From: Thermoanaerobacterales bacterium | GTDB taxonomy: Bacteria > Bacillota > Desulfotomaculia > Desulfotomaculales > JASEER01 | Reading direction: 5' to 3' | DNA length: 34,690 nucleotides | Assembly (NCBI GenBank): GCA_030019475.1 | Contig: JASEER010000023.1 | Coordinates: 1 to 34,690, forward strand | Shown: positions 15,822 through 23,615 of the stretch, one piece after another | How positions within the stretch are numbered: position 1 is the first letter of the stretch | Layout: each line of letters starts with the position of its first letter | Program-made: the position numbers and the translations under genes | The notes under the pieces: generated by a model | What the model saw: the letters and a program-made list of their open reading frames with translations, nothing else | What the model was told of the DNA's origin: nothing | Database searches by the model: none

Positions 15822-16619
15822 CTACTTCTCCCCGCCCACCGGGCCGCTGACCGCCCACTGGCAGGCGCAGGTGTGATCATCCTTGATCCAGACGACCGCC
15901 TGCATGATCAGCTTGCGGAGGTTCTCGGCGTTCAGGGCCATAACCTCCACGACCTCCTGGTGGGTCAGGCGTGCGGGGGCAATGCCGGCGGCGAAGTTGG
16001 TGACCATGGCGACCGTGGCGTAGCATATTTCGGCTTCGCGCGCCAGCACGACCTCCGGCACGCCGGTCATCCCCACCAGGTCACCGCCCAGCTGCCGGAT
16101 CATGTTGATCTCGGCCGGCGTTTCAAAGCGCGGCCCCTCGGTGCAGGCGTACGTCCCCCCGGAATGGGCCGGCAGGCGAAGGTGCCAGGCCGCGCGGCCC
16201 AGTATCTCACGCAGTTCCGGGCAGTAGGGCTCCGTCATGTCGATGTGTACAACGCCGTTGTCCCCGCCGTCAAAAAAGGTCGCCTTGCGGCACTTGGTGA
16301 AATCAAGGAACTGGTTCACAAACACAAACTCCCCGGGCTTCATGGCCGGGTTAAGGGAGCCCACGGCGGCGGTGGCGATAACGCAGCGCACCCCCAGCCG
16401 GCGCAGGGCGTCGATGTTCGCCCGGTAATTGACACGGTGCGGCGGCACCGAGTGCCCGCTCCCGTGCCGGGCCAGGAAGGCCACCTCGCGGTCGCGGTAG
16501 CGCCCTACCTTAAGCCCGACGTCCCCGTAAGGGGTGGTAACCGTTTCGTCGTGGGCCTCGCTAAGAATATCGGGGTTGTAGACCCCGGTCCCTCCAATGA
16601 TGGCGATCTTGGGTGCCAA
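15822..16619 (-). CDS. mtnP: Purine-nucleoside phosphorylase of the MTAP family with 6-oxopurine signature
   Basis: MTAP/PNP family phosphorylase, 265 aa from the TTG at 16619 (GGAAGGAGG 7 bases upstream). Family motifs are IGGTGVY, RHGSGHSVPPHRVNYRANI and EFVFVNQFLDFT. The base-binding residues are not those of adenine-specific MTA phosphorylase: E166 (GPRFETPAE) replaces the usual Ser, and N208 (VTNFAAG) replaces the Asp of TDYDCW. Both changes are those of inosine-using enzymes (PNP and methylthioinosine phosphorylase). A CAC motif near the C-terminus (C251, C253) recalls the CXC disulfide motif of hyperthermophile members. Likely substrates are methylthioinosine, 5'-deoxyinosine or inosine, the products of the mtaD deaminase downstream. 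Gene name by family only. Confidence 0.9.
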   Translation of the reverse strand: MAPKIAIIGGTGVYNPDILSEAHDETVTTPYGDVGLKVGRYRDREVAFLARHGSGHSVPPHRVNYRANIDALRRLGVRCVIATAAVGSLNPAMKPGEFVFVNQFLDFTKCRKATFFDGGDNGVVHIDMTEPYCPELREILGRAAWHLRLPAHSGGTYACTEGPRFETPAEINMIRQLGGDLVGMTGVPEVVLAREAEICYATVAMVTNFAAGIAPARLTHQEVVEVMALNAENLRKLIMQAVVWIKDDHTCACQWAVSGPVGGEK

Positions 16620-16725
16620 GGTGCGGCCTCCTTCCAGGTTACGGTTAGAATGTAGCCCCTCCTCTGCTGGTATTCGTCCTCTTGCCCGATATTTCCTTTG
16701 CCCGGCAGCCAAAAGGGATCGGCGC

Positions 16726-16751
16726 AAAAAGGCCCGGGAGTGCACCCGGGC
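16726..16751 (-). terminator. Intrinsic terminator after ftsY
   Basis: On the minus strand GCCCGGG, loop TGCACT, CCCGGGC and then C and TTTTT lie about 30 bases after the ftsY stop. This ends the fab-rnc-ftsY transcription unit, so the mtnP cluster needs its own promoter in 16620-16725. I see no convincing -35/-10 pair there. Confidence 0.8.
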
Positions 16752-16783
16752 GGCCTGTACCAATTCACTGCTGAAAGCGCCGG

Positions 16784-17698
16784 CTATTCAAACAGGGCCT
16801 CGACGAACTCGCGCGGATCGAACTCCGCCAGATCCTCGATCCGCTCCCCGGTACCGACCAGCTTCACGGGGATGCCCAGGCCGCGCTTGATGGCCACGAC
16901 TATCCCGCCCTTGGCCGTCCCGTCCAGCTTGGTCAGCACGATCCCGGTTACGCCCACGGCCTGGCCGAACATCTCGGCCTGGTTTACGGCGTTGTGGCCG
17001 GTTGTGGCGTCAAGCACCAACAGCACCTCTTGAGGCTGGTCCGGAAGCTCGCGGTCCACGACACGGCGAACCTTCTTCAGTTCATCCATGAGGTTGACCT
17101 TGGTGTGCAGCCGCCCTGCCGTGTCGACGATCACGACATCGTACTTGCGCGCCTTCGCAGCCTGGACGGCGTCGTAAACGACGGCGGCGGGGTCGGCCCC
17201 CTCCCGGTGTTTGACGACCTCCACCCCGGCCCGCCGGCCCCAGACCTCCAGCTGTTCGATGGCCGCCGCCCGAAAGGTGTCGGCGGCCGCCAGGAGCACC
17301 TTGTGACCGTCCAGCTTCAACTTGTAGGCCAGCTTGCCGATGGTGGTCGTCTTGCCCGTCCCGTTGACCCCGACGACCATGATTACGGTTGGCGGCGGAC
17401 CGCCGAGGTTGAGGGCCGCCGGCCCCTCCCCGCCCAAAAGGGCTCCGATCTGTTCTTTGAGCAGGGGGCGAACTTTCGTCGGGTCGTCTGAACGGCGCTC
17501 CTTCATCGCCTGCCGCAGGTTTTCAACAAGTTCCAGCGCCGTGGACACTCCCACGTCCGACTGGATAAGGACATCCTCCAGCTCTTCGTAAAAACTCTCG
17601 TCGACGGTCGTGCGGCCGTAGACGACACCCTCGACCTTTTCGGTCAGGGCCTGGCGGGTCTTGGTCAGGGTCTGTTTCAAGCGGTTAAAGAGACCCAC
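16784..17698 (-). CDS. ftsY: SRP receptor GTPase FtsY
   Basis: FtsY docks the SRP-ribosome complex at the membrane. 304 aa, with the short N-terminal lipid-binding helix (MGLFNRLKQTLTKTRQALTE), the N domain, and the G domain with P-loop GVNGTGKTTTIGKLA, DTFRAAA, DTAGR and TKLDGTAKGG. It lacks a long acidic A domain, as is usual in Firmicutes. GTG start with AAGGAGA upstream. It lies 29 bases after rnc; smc, which normally stands between them, is absent. Confidence 0.96.
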   Translation of the reverse strand: MGLFNRLKQTLTKTRQALTEKVEGVVYGRTTVDESFYEELEDVLIQSDVGVSTALELVENLRQAMKERRSDDPTKVRPLLKEQIGALLGGEGPAALNLGGPPPTVIMVVGVNGTGKTTTIGKLAYKLKLDGHKVLLAAADTFRAAAIEQLEVWGRRAGVEVVKHREGADPAAVVYDAVQAAKARKYDVVIVDTAGRLHTKVNLMDELKKVRRVVDRELPDQPQEVLLVLDATTGHNAVNQAEMFGQAVGVTGIVLTKLDGTAKGGIVVAIKRGLGIPVKLVGTGERIEDLAEFDPREFVEALFE

Positions 17699-17727
17699 GG
17701 CACATTCTCCTTCAACGCGGAATCTTC

Positions 17728-18414
17728 TTAATGATGTAACAGCTGTTGGAGGGCCTGACGGGCAGCGTACTGCTCGGCTTCCTTTTTGGTCCGTCCGCTG
17801 CCCTCACCCAGGATCCGGCCCCGGTAAAGGACGCCGGCGGTAAAGACCTTATTGTGGTCCGGCCCTTCCTCACGCACAATCACGTAGCGGATGGGATCGG
17901 GCGACTGGCGCTGCAAGTATTCCTGCAGCTGTGTCTTGTAGTCGTTCTCCGCCTTCCCCGCGACAGCGTCGCCCACCAGGGGTCCCAGGTAGTGCAACAC
18001 GAACTGGCGCGTTACCTCCAGCCCCCGATCAAGGTACATCGCCCCGAGGAAGGCCTCGAACGCGTCGGCCAGGACTGAGGCGCGTTCCCTGCCGCCGGAC
18101 AGTTCCTCCCCGCGCCCCATGCGTAACGCCTCCCCCAGCCCCAGCCGCCGAGCCACCCGAGCCAAAGCGGGCTCACAAACCACGGCCGCGCGGAGCTTGG
18201 TAAGCTCTCCTTCGCTGCTCCGGGGGAGCAAACGGAAAAGGTGTTCGCTGATGATGATCTCCAGCACGGCGTCCCCGAGGAATTCAAGGCGCTGGTTATG
18301 GGGCGCTTCGGGGTGTTCAAAGCTATAGGAGCTGTGGGTCAGCGCCTCCCCCAACAGCTCCCGGTTGTTCCAGAAGATCCCTATACTCGCCTGAAGGGTG
18401 TCCAGGTCGAGCAC
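17728..18414 (-). CDS. rnc: Ribonuclease III
   Basis: RNase III cuts double-stranded RNA, including rRNA precursors. 228 aa. The nuclease signature NQRLEFLGDAVLE and the second acidic site in LADAFEAFLGAMYLD are visible, followed by a C-terminal dsRNA-binding domain (DYKTQLQEYLQ through RTKKEAEQYAARQAL). GTG start, coupled to fabF by a TGAGTG junction. Confidence 0.96.
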   Translation of the reverse strand: MLDLDTLQASIGIFWNNRELLGEALTHSSYSFEHPEAPHNQRLEFLGDAVLEIIISEHLFRLLPRSSEGELTKLRAAVVCEPALARVARRLGLGEALRMGRGEELSGGRERASVLADAFEAFLGAMYLDRGLEVTRQFVLHYLGPLVGDAVAGKAENDYKTQLQEYLQRQSPDPIRYVIVREEGPDHNKVFTAGVLYRGRILGEGSGRTKKEAEQYAARQALQQLLHH

Positions 18415-19674
18415 TCATCCTTCACGCTCCTCGGTATCCTCAAAACGCCTGAAACAGAGAGTCGCGTTATGTCCGCCGAAACCGAACCCGTTGGAAAGGG
18501 CGACCCGCACATCCGCCTTTCGCGCCGTGTTCGGCACATAGTCCAGGTCGCATTCCGGGTCGGAGTTTTCATAATTGATGGTCGGAGGAATAATGCCGTG
18601 GCGGATCGCCTGGGCGCAAACCACCGCCTCCAGCGCCCCCGCCGCGCCCAGCAGGTGCCCGGTCATGGACTTCGTCGAGCTTATGGCCACGCGGGATGCC
18701 GCCGCCCCGAAGGCGCGTTTAATACCTACCGTTTCGGCGATGTCGCCCAGCGGGGTTGAAGTTCCGTGGGCGTTTATGTAGTCCACCTCGTCGGGCGCCA
18801 CCCCGGCGTCGGCCATAGCCCGCAGCATCGCCAACGCCGCCCCACGGCCCTCGGGTTCGGGAGCCGTCATATGATAGGCGTCGCAACTCAGGCCGTAACC
18901 GGCGACCTCGGCATAGATACGCGCCCCCCGGCGCCGGGCGTGTTCCTCGCTCTCCAGAATAAGGATGGCCGCGCCCTCGGCCATGACAAAGCCGTCCCGC
19001 CCGGCGTCGAACGGACGGGAAGCCCGGGCGGGCTCCTCGTTACGGGTGGAAAGGGCCTTCATTGAACAGAAGCCGGCGAGGGCCAGGGGCGTGATGGCCG
19101 CCTCGGCCCCTCCGGTAATGACTACGTCGACCTCACCGTACATGATGGCCCGCATGGCGTCGCCGATCGCGTTGTTGCTGGAGGCGCAGGCGGTGACCAG
19201 GGTGACGTTGGGCCCGTACAAACCGTGGGCCAGGGCGATCTGGCCGGCGGCCATGTTCCCGATCATCATCGGCACGAAGAAGGGGCTGACGCGCCCCGGC
19301 CCCTTCTCGTATAACACGCGGGCCTGTTCCTCCAGGGTCGCGATACCACCGATCCCCGAGCCGAGGATCACCCCCACGCGCTCCCGGTCCTCCTCGTCCA
19401 GGTCGAGGCCGGCGTCGGCCATCGCCAGCGACGTGGCGCCCAACGCGAACTGTGTAAAACGGTCCATGCGCCGGGCTTCTTTCCGGTCCATGTAAAGGGT
19501 CGGGTCGAAATCAGGCACCTCTCCGGCGATCTGGGTGCGGAATCCTGAGGCATCGAAGCGCGTAATGCGGCGAATACCCGATTCCCCCCGGACAAGAGCG
19601 GACCAGAAGCCATCCAGTTCATTGCCCAGGGGCGAGATAACGCCCACTCCCGTAATGACGACCCGTCCCCCCAT
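18415..19674 (-). CDS. fabF: 3-oxoacyl-ACP synthase II
   Basis: FabF elongates acyl-ACP with malonyl-ACP in fatty-acid synthesis. 419 aa from the ATG at 19674, which has GGGAGG 5-6 bases upstream. The Cys-His-His triad is visible: C163 in TACASSNNAIGDA, His in NAHGTSTPLGD and His in KSMTGHLLGAAGALE. The open frame extends upstream over acpP, which is not coding. It lies directly after acpP, as is usual. Confidence 0.96.
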   Translation of the reverse strand: MGGRVVITGVGVISPLGNELDGFWSALVRGESGIRRITRFDASGFRTQIAGEVPDFDPTLYMDRKEARRMDRFTQFALGATSLAMADAGLDLDEEDRERVGVILGSGIGGIATLEEQARVLYEKGPGRVSPFFVPMMIGNMAAGQIALAHGLYGPNVTLVTACASSNNAIGDAMRAIMYGEVDVVITGGAEAAITPLALAGFCSMKALSTRNEEPARASRPFDAGRDGFVMAEGAAILILESEEHARRRGARIYAEVAGYGLSCDAYHMTAPEPEGRGAALAMLRAMADAGVAPDEVDYINAHGTSTPLGDIAETVGIKRAFGAAASRVAISSTKSMTGHLLGAAGALEAVVCAQAIRHGIIPPTINYENSDPECDLDYVPNTARKADVRVALSNGFGFGGHNATLCFRRFEDTEEREG

Positions 19675-19693
19675 GTCTACCTCCCGGCCTGCT

Positions 19694-19924
19694 TTACTGG
19701 CGTTCTTGAATATACTTAATGGCGTCCCCAACGGTACGGATCTTCTCGGCGTCGTCGTCCGGGATCTCCATGTCGAAGGCCTCCTCAAACGCCATCACCA
19801 GTTCCACAAGATCGAGCGAGTCGGCCCCGAGGTCGTCAACAAAAGAAGCTTCCATCGTTACCTCGTCTTCATCGACGCCCAATTGTTCGACAATGATTCC
19901 TTTTACTTTGTCAAAAGTGGACAT
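19694..19924 (-). CDS. acpP: Acyl carrier protein
   Basis: Acidic 76-aa carrier protein; the phosphopantetheine is attached to the Ser of [18 protein letters not shown]-terminus [19 protein letters not shown] is typical. It carries the growing acyl chain for the Fab enzymes encoded around it and for PlsX. Confidence 0.97.
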   Translation of the reverse strand: MSTFDKVKGIIVEQLGVDEDEVTMEASFVDDLGADSLDLVELVMAFEEAFDMEIPDDDAEKIRTVGDAIKYIQERQ

Positions 19925-19951
19925 TACCGTTTCACCCCCCGGTTTACAAGC

Positions 19952-20695
19952 TTATATAGCCATGCCGCCGTCAACGGCAATGACTTGCCCTGTGATATAA
20001 CCGGCACCCTCGCTCGCCAGAAAGGTCACCAGTGACGCCACGTCCTCGGGCTTGCCGAAACGGCCGAGCGGGATCTCGCGCAACATCCGCTCCCGCACCT
20101 CGGGCCCCAGACTCTCAGTCATATCGGTGACGATGAACCCCGGAGCCACGGCGTTAACCGTGATGTTCCGGGAGCCCAGCTCCTTCGCCAGGGACTTGGT
20201 GAGACCGATCAGGCCCGCCTTCGCGGCGGCGTAATTGGCCTGCCCGGCGTTCCCCCGCAGGCCGATGACCGAACTGATATTAATGATGCGGCCGGCACGC
20301 GCCTTCAAAAAGTAGCGCAGGCTCGCCTTGACCATATTGAAGGCTCCCGTCAGGTTTACCGCCAGGACGCGCTCCCAGTCCTCATCCTTCATCCGTAAAA
20401 GGAGGTTATCACGCGTAATGCCGGCATTATTCACCAGGACATCCAGGCGTCCGAAGGCCTGCACGGCCGCTTCCACCAGGCCGGTCGCCGCGGCGGAGTC
20501 GCTGATGTCGGCCTGGTGCATGAGCGCCCGCCGCCCCGCGGCGCGCACCGCATCGGCCACCTCTCCGGCCGTCTCCGGTCGGCTGGCGTAGTTGACGACC
20601 ACATCAGCCCCCTGCGCCGCCAAAGCCAGGGCGATGGCGCGTCCAATGCCGCGCGAAGCCCCGGTGACAATGGCAACCCTGCCGTCAAGCAACAT
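19952..20695 (-). CDS. fabG: 3-oxoacyl-ACP reductase
   Basis: NADPH-dependent short-chain reductase, second step of each fatty-acid elongation cycle. TGASRGIGRAIA binds the cofactor, NNAG follows, and the catalytic set is Ser in ISSVIGLRGN with YAAAK. The ATG at 20695 (247 aa) is preferred: GGGGAGG lies 9 bases upstream within the end of fabD, whereas the upstream TTG touches that site. Confidence 0.96.
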   Translation of the reverse strand: MLLDGRVAIVTGASRGIGRAIALALAAQGADVVVNYASRPETAGEVADAVRAAGRRALMHQADISDSAAATGLVEAAVQAFGRLDVLVNNAGITRDNLLLRMKDEDWERVLAVNLTGAFNMVKASLRYFLKARAGRIINISSVIGLRGNAGQANYAAAKAGLIGLTKSLAKELGSRNITVNAVAPGFIVTDMTESLGPEVRERMLREIPLGRFGKPEDVASLVTFLASEGAGYITGQVIAVDGGMAI

Positions 20696-20696
20696 T

Positions 20697-21638
20697 TTAG
20701 CCAACCTCCCCTAGGCGCGCAACCACTTTTTCCAGCGACTCCTCGTCCTCGACGTTCAGCGCGACCACCTCGCGGTCGGCGATCTTCTTCAACAGCCCGG
20801 TCAGGACACGCCCGGGCCCGACCTCGACAAAGACCCGCGCCCCGTCGCTGAGAAGCCTCCGGATGCCGTCCTCCCATAGGACCGGGCTGTACACCTGCCG
20901 CACCAGGGCGGCGCGCACCGCCTCGGCGGTCTCCAGGTAGTCGGCGCTGACGTTGCCCACCACCGGCAGGGACGGAGCGTTGAGCCGGACCTGCTGCAAC
21001 ACCTGGGCCAGCTTTTCCCCGGCCGGGCGCATCAGGGAGGAATGGAACGGTCCCGAAACAGCCAGCATTACGCTGCGGCGCGCCCCGGCCTGTCTCGCCA
21101 GGGCGACCGCCTGTTCCAGGGCCGTGGTCTGGCCCGCGAGGACCACCTGGCCGGGGCAATTGAAGTTCGCCACCTCAATCACCCCGTGGGCCGATGCGGC
21201 CCGGACGACCTCCGCCACCTGTTCCCGGTCCAGCCCGAGGACGGCCAGCATGCCCCCGCTGCCCAGGGGAACCGCTTCCTGCATATACTGCCCGCGCCGG
21301 CGGACAAGTTGTACCGCATCCGTGAAAGACAGGGCCCGTGCCGCCACCAGTGCGGCATACTCCCCGAGACTGTGCCCGGCGACAGCGTCGGGCCGTACGC
21401 CCCGCGCCTCCAGGGCGCGCAGGCAGGCGATGCTGCTCGTCAAGACAGCCGGCTGGGTATTGACCGTCTTGTTCAGCTCTTCCCGCGGCCCGTTAAAGCA
21501 AAGTTCGGAAATAGGCATCCCCAGAGCGGCATCCGCGGCAGCGAAGACGGCCCGCGCTTCCGGAACGGCTTGGGCGAGCCCCTTGCCCATGCCGACGAAC
21601 TGCGACCCCTGGCCGGGGAACAAAAAGACGGCCTTCAT
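20697..21638 (-). CDS. fabD: Malonyl-CoA:ACP transacylase
   Basis: FabD loads malonate onto ACP. 313 aa. FPGQGSQFVGMG at the N-terminus, the nucleophile S90 in AGHSLGEYAAL, and the catalytic His in SGPFHSSLM are visible. Its ATG overlaps the fabK stop by ATGA, so translation is coupled. Confidence 0.96.
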   Translation of the reverse strand: MKAVFLFPGQGSQFVGMGKGLAQAVPEARAVFAAADAALGMPISELCFNGPREELNKTVNTQPAVLTSSIACLRALEARGVRPDAVAGHSLGEYAALVAARALSFTDAVQLVRRRGQYMQEAVPLGSGGMLAVLGLDREQVAEVVRAASAHGVIEVANFNCPGQVVLAGQTTALEQAVALARQAGARRSVMLAVSGPFHSSLMRPAGEKLAQVLQQVRLNAPSLPVVGNVSADYLETAEAVRAALVRQVYSPVLWEDGIRRLLSDGARVFVEVGPGRVLTGLLKKIADREVVALNVEDEESLEKVVARLGEVG

Positions 21639-22588
21639 CGTTCTTCCCCGCCGTACCGCCCAAGGCGCCGCATAACCTCCGCGGCCTCGGCGATGATGTC
21701 ACGAATGATATCCTTCGCCGGTTTCACTTCCGTTACAAGCCCGGCGATCTGCCCGGACATTACGGAACCGTACTCCACGTCGCCCTCCACCATGGCCGCC
21801 CGCAGCCGCCCGGTGCCGAGCTTCTCCAACTCCTCCGGGGGAGCGCAGCTCGCTTCCAGCGCTTCAAACTGCCGGGTGAGCTTGTTATACAGGCAGCGGA
21901 CGGGATGGCCGGTGGGACGGCCGGTGACCACCGTGTCCCGGTCCCGCGCCTTGACAATGGCCGCCTTTACGTTCGGGTGCACGGTGCACTCTTCGGCGCA
22001 CACAAACCGGGTACCCATTTGCACGCCGACCGCCCCGAGGGCGAAGGCGGCCGCCATCCCACGCCCGTCGCCGATGCCGCCGGCGGCGATCACCGGGATG
22101 GATACGGCGTTTACCACCTGGGGCACCAGCGCCATGGTCGTGACTTCCCCTATATGCCCCCCGGACTCCATCCCTTCAGCGATCAGGGCATCGACGCCGG
22201 TGCGCTCCAGCCTTTTCGCCAGCGCCACCGACGCCACCACAGGGATGACGCGGGTCCCGGCCGCCTGCAGCGCCGGGACATGCTTCCCGGGGTTACCGGC
22301 GCCGGTAGTGACCACGGCTACGCGTTCCTCCAAAACGACGCGCAGTACGTCCTCGGCGAAAGGCGAGAGCAGCATGACATTTACGCCGAAGGGCTTGTCC
22401 GTTAGTGACTTCGCCAGGCGGATCTGTTCCCTCGCCCAATCCGGAGGGGCGTTGCCGGTCCCGATGATGCCCAGACCGCCCGCCTCGGAGACGGCGGCCG
22501 CCAGCCGTGCCTCGGAAACCCACGCCATGCCTCCTTGCAGGATGGGGTATTCGATGCCCAGCAACTCACACAGTCTGGTCCGGATCAA
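21635..22588 (-). CDS. fabK: Enoyl-ACP reductase II (FMN-dependent)
   Basis: FabK is the flavin enoyl-ACP reductase that replaces FabI in many Clostridia and streptococci; such organisms are usually insensitive to triclosan. 317 aa. PILQGGMAWVS, EAGGLGIIGTGN, AEGMESGGHIG and AAGGIGDGRGMAAAFALGA (FMN phosphate site) are typical of the nitronate monooxygenase/FabK fold. TTG start with GGAGGGG 7 bases upstream; both lie inside the 3' end of fabH. Confidence 0.94.
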   Translation of the reverse strand: MIRTRLCELLGIEYPILQGGMAWVSEARLAAAVSEAGGLGIIGTGNAPPDWAREQIRLAKSLTDKPFGVNVMLLSPFAEDVLRVVLEERVAVVTTGAGNPGKHVPALQAAGTRVIPVVASVALAKRLERTGVDALIAEGMESGGHIGEVTTMALVPQVVNAVSIPVIAAGGIGDGRGMAAAFALGAVGVQMGTRFVCAEECTVHPNVKAAIVKARDRDTVVTGRPTGHPVRCLYNKLTRQFEALEASCAPPEELEKLGTGRLRAAMVEGDVEYGSVMSGQIAGLVTEVKPAKDIIRDIIAEAAEVMRRLGRYGGEER

Positions 22589-23615
22589 ACCGGCCCCCTC
22601 CTTCCGTTCCTGTTTCTTTCCCCGTACCGGTCCATTCCATGGCTATGGCGGCCCAGGTCAGGCCGGCGCCGAAGGCGACCATTACCACCAGGTCACCCGG
22701 GCTGACGCGTCCGTCCCTGACGGCCTCCTCAAGGGCCAGGGGAATGGACGCGGCGGAGGTATTGCCGTAACGGTCGACATTGACCACGACCTGCTCCGGG
22801 GCGAGACCCAGACGCTTGGCGGCCGCCTCAATGATCCGTACGTTGGCCTGATGGGGGATCAGAATATCGAGCTCTCCTTCCGACCGTCCCGCCGCGGCCA
22901 GCACCTCCCGCGTCGCCTCGGGAATGACGCGCACGGCGAACTTGAAGACATCCCGGCCGTTCATCTGAAGGTAGTGCAACCCCCGTTCAACGCTCTCCAG
23001 GCTGGCCGGGAGCCGCGACCCGCCGGCGGGTAGCTGCAAAAGGCCGGCGCCCGCGCCGTCGGCGCCCAGCCGCGCCGCAAGGAGCCCTCCCCGGGCCACC
23101 GGGGCGACGACGGCCGCCCCGGCGCCGTCCCCAAAGAGGACACAAGTGCTGCGATCCTTCCAATTGGTGATGCGGGAAAGTGTTTCCGAACCGACGACCA
23201 GTACCCGGTCACAGGAGCCGGCAGCCACGAATTCCCGGGCTACCGCCAGGCCGTAGATGAAGCCCGAACAGCCGGCGGCCAGGTCGAAGGCCCCGGCCCG
23301 TTTCGCCCCGAGGCGGTCCTGGGTCAGGCAGGCGGTCGCCGGGAAAATGGTGTCGGGGGTAGCGGTCGCGACGATAACGAGATCGATATCCGCCGCCGCG
23401 AGCCCGGCGTCCGCAAGGGCCCGCCGGGCGGCCTCCAGACCGAGGTCCGAGGTCGCCTCATCGGGGGCCGCGATACGCCTCTCGACGATGCCGGTCCGTT
23501 CCCGGATCCACTCGTCGCTGGTATCCACCATCCGTTCCAGGTCGTGGTTGGTCAATACGCGTGCCGGGGCGTATGTCCCCAGGCCGATAATCCCCGCGCG
23601 CCGCACCTCAGGCAT
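22566..23615 (-). CDS. fabH: 3-oxoacyl-ACP synthase III
   Basis: FabH starts fatty-acid chains from acyl-CoA and malonyl-ACP. 349 aa from the ATG at 23615. The Cys-His-Asn triad is visible: AAGCSGFIYGL, PHQANVRI and RYGNTSAAS. The C-terminus runs about 20 residues beyond the usual end (AAIAMEW) and overlaps the start of fabK by 23 bases. The start overlaps the end of plsX by 8 bases. Confidence 0.95.
   Translation of the reverse strand: MPEVRRAGIIGLGTYAPARVLTNHDLERMVDTSDEWIRERTGIVERRIAAPDEATSDLGLEAARRALADAGLAAADIDLVIVATATPDTIFPATACLTQDRLGAKRAGAFDLAAGCSGFIYGLAVAREFVAAGSCDRVLVVGSETLSRITNWKDRSTCVLFGDGAGAAVVAPVARGGLLAARLGADGAGAGLLQLPAGGSRLPASLESVERGLHYLQMNGRDVFKFAVRVIPEATREVLAAAGRSEGELDILIPHQANVRIIEAAAKRLGLAPEQVVVNVDRYGNTSAASIPLALEEAVRDGRVSPGDLVVMVAFGAGLTWAAIAMEWTGTGKETGTEGGGRFDPDQTV

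Noticed and set aside
16620-16725. Promoter of the mtnP cluster
   Set aside because: It must exist because a terminator lies upstream, but I found no -35/-10 pair with acceptable match and spacing.
21042-23033. 663-codon open frame on the plus strand opposite fabD, fabK and fabH
   Set aside because: The minus strand carries three unambiguous fatty-acid genes; the plus-strand frame is Ser/Thr/Arg-rich without domains and comes from codon bias.
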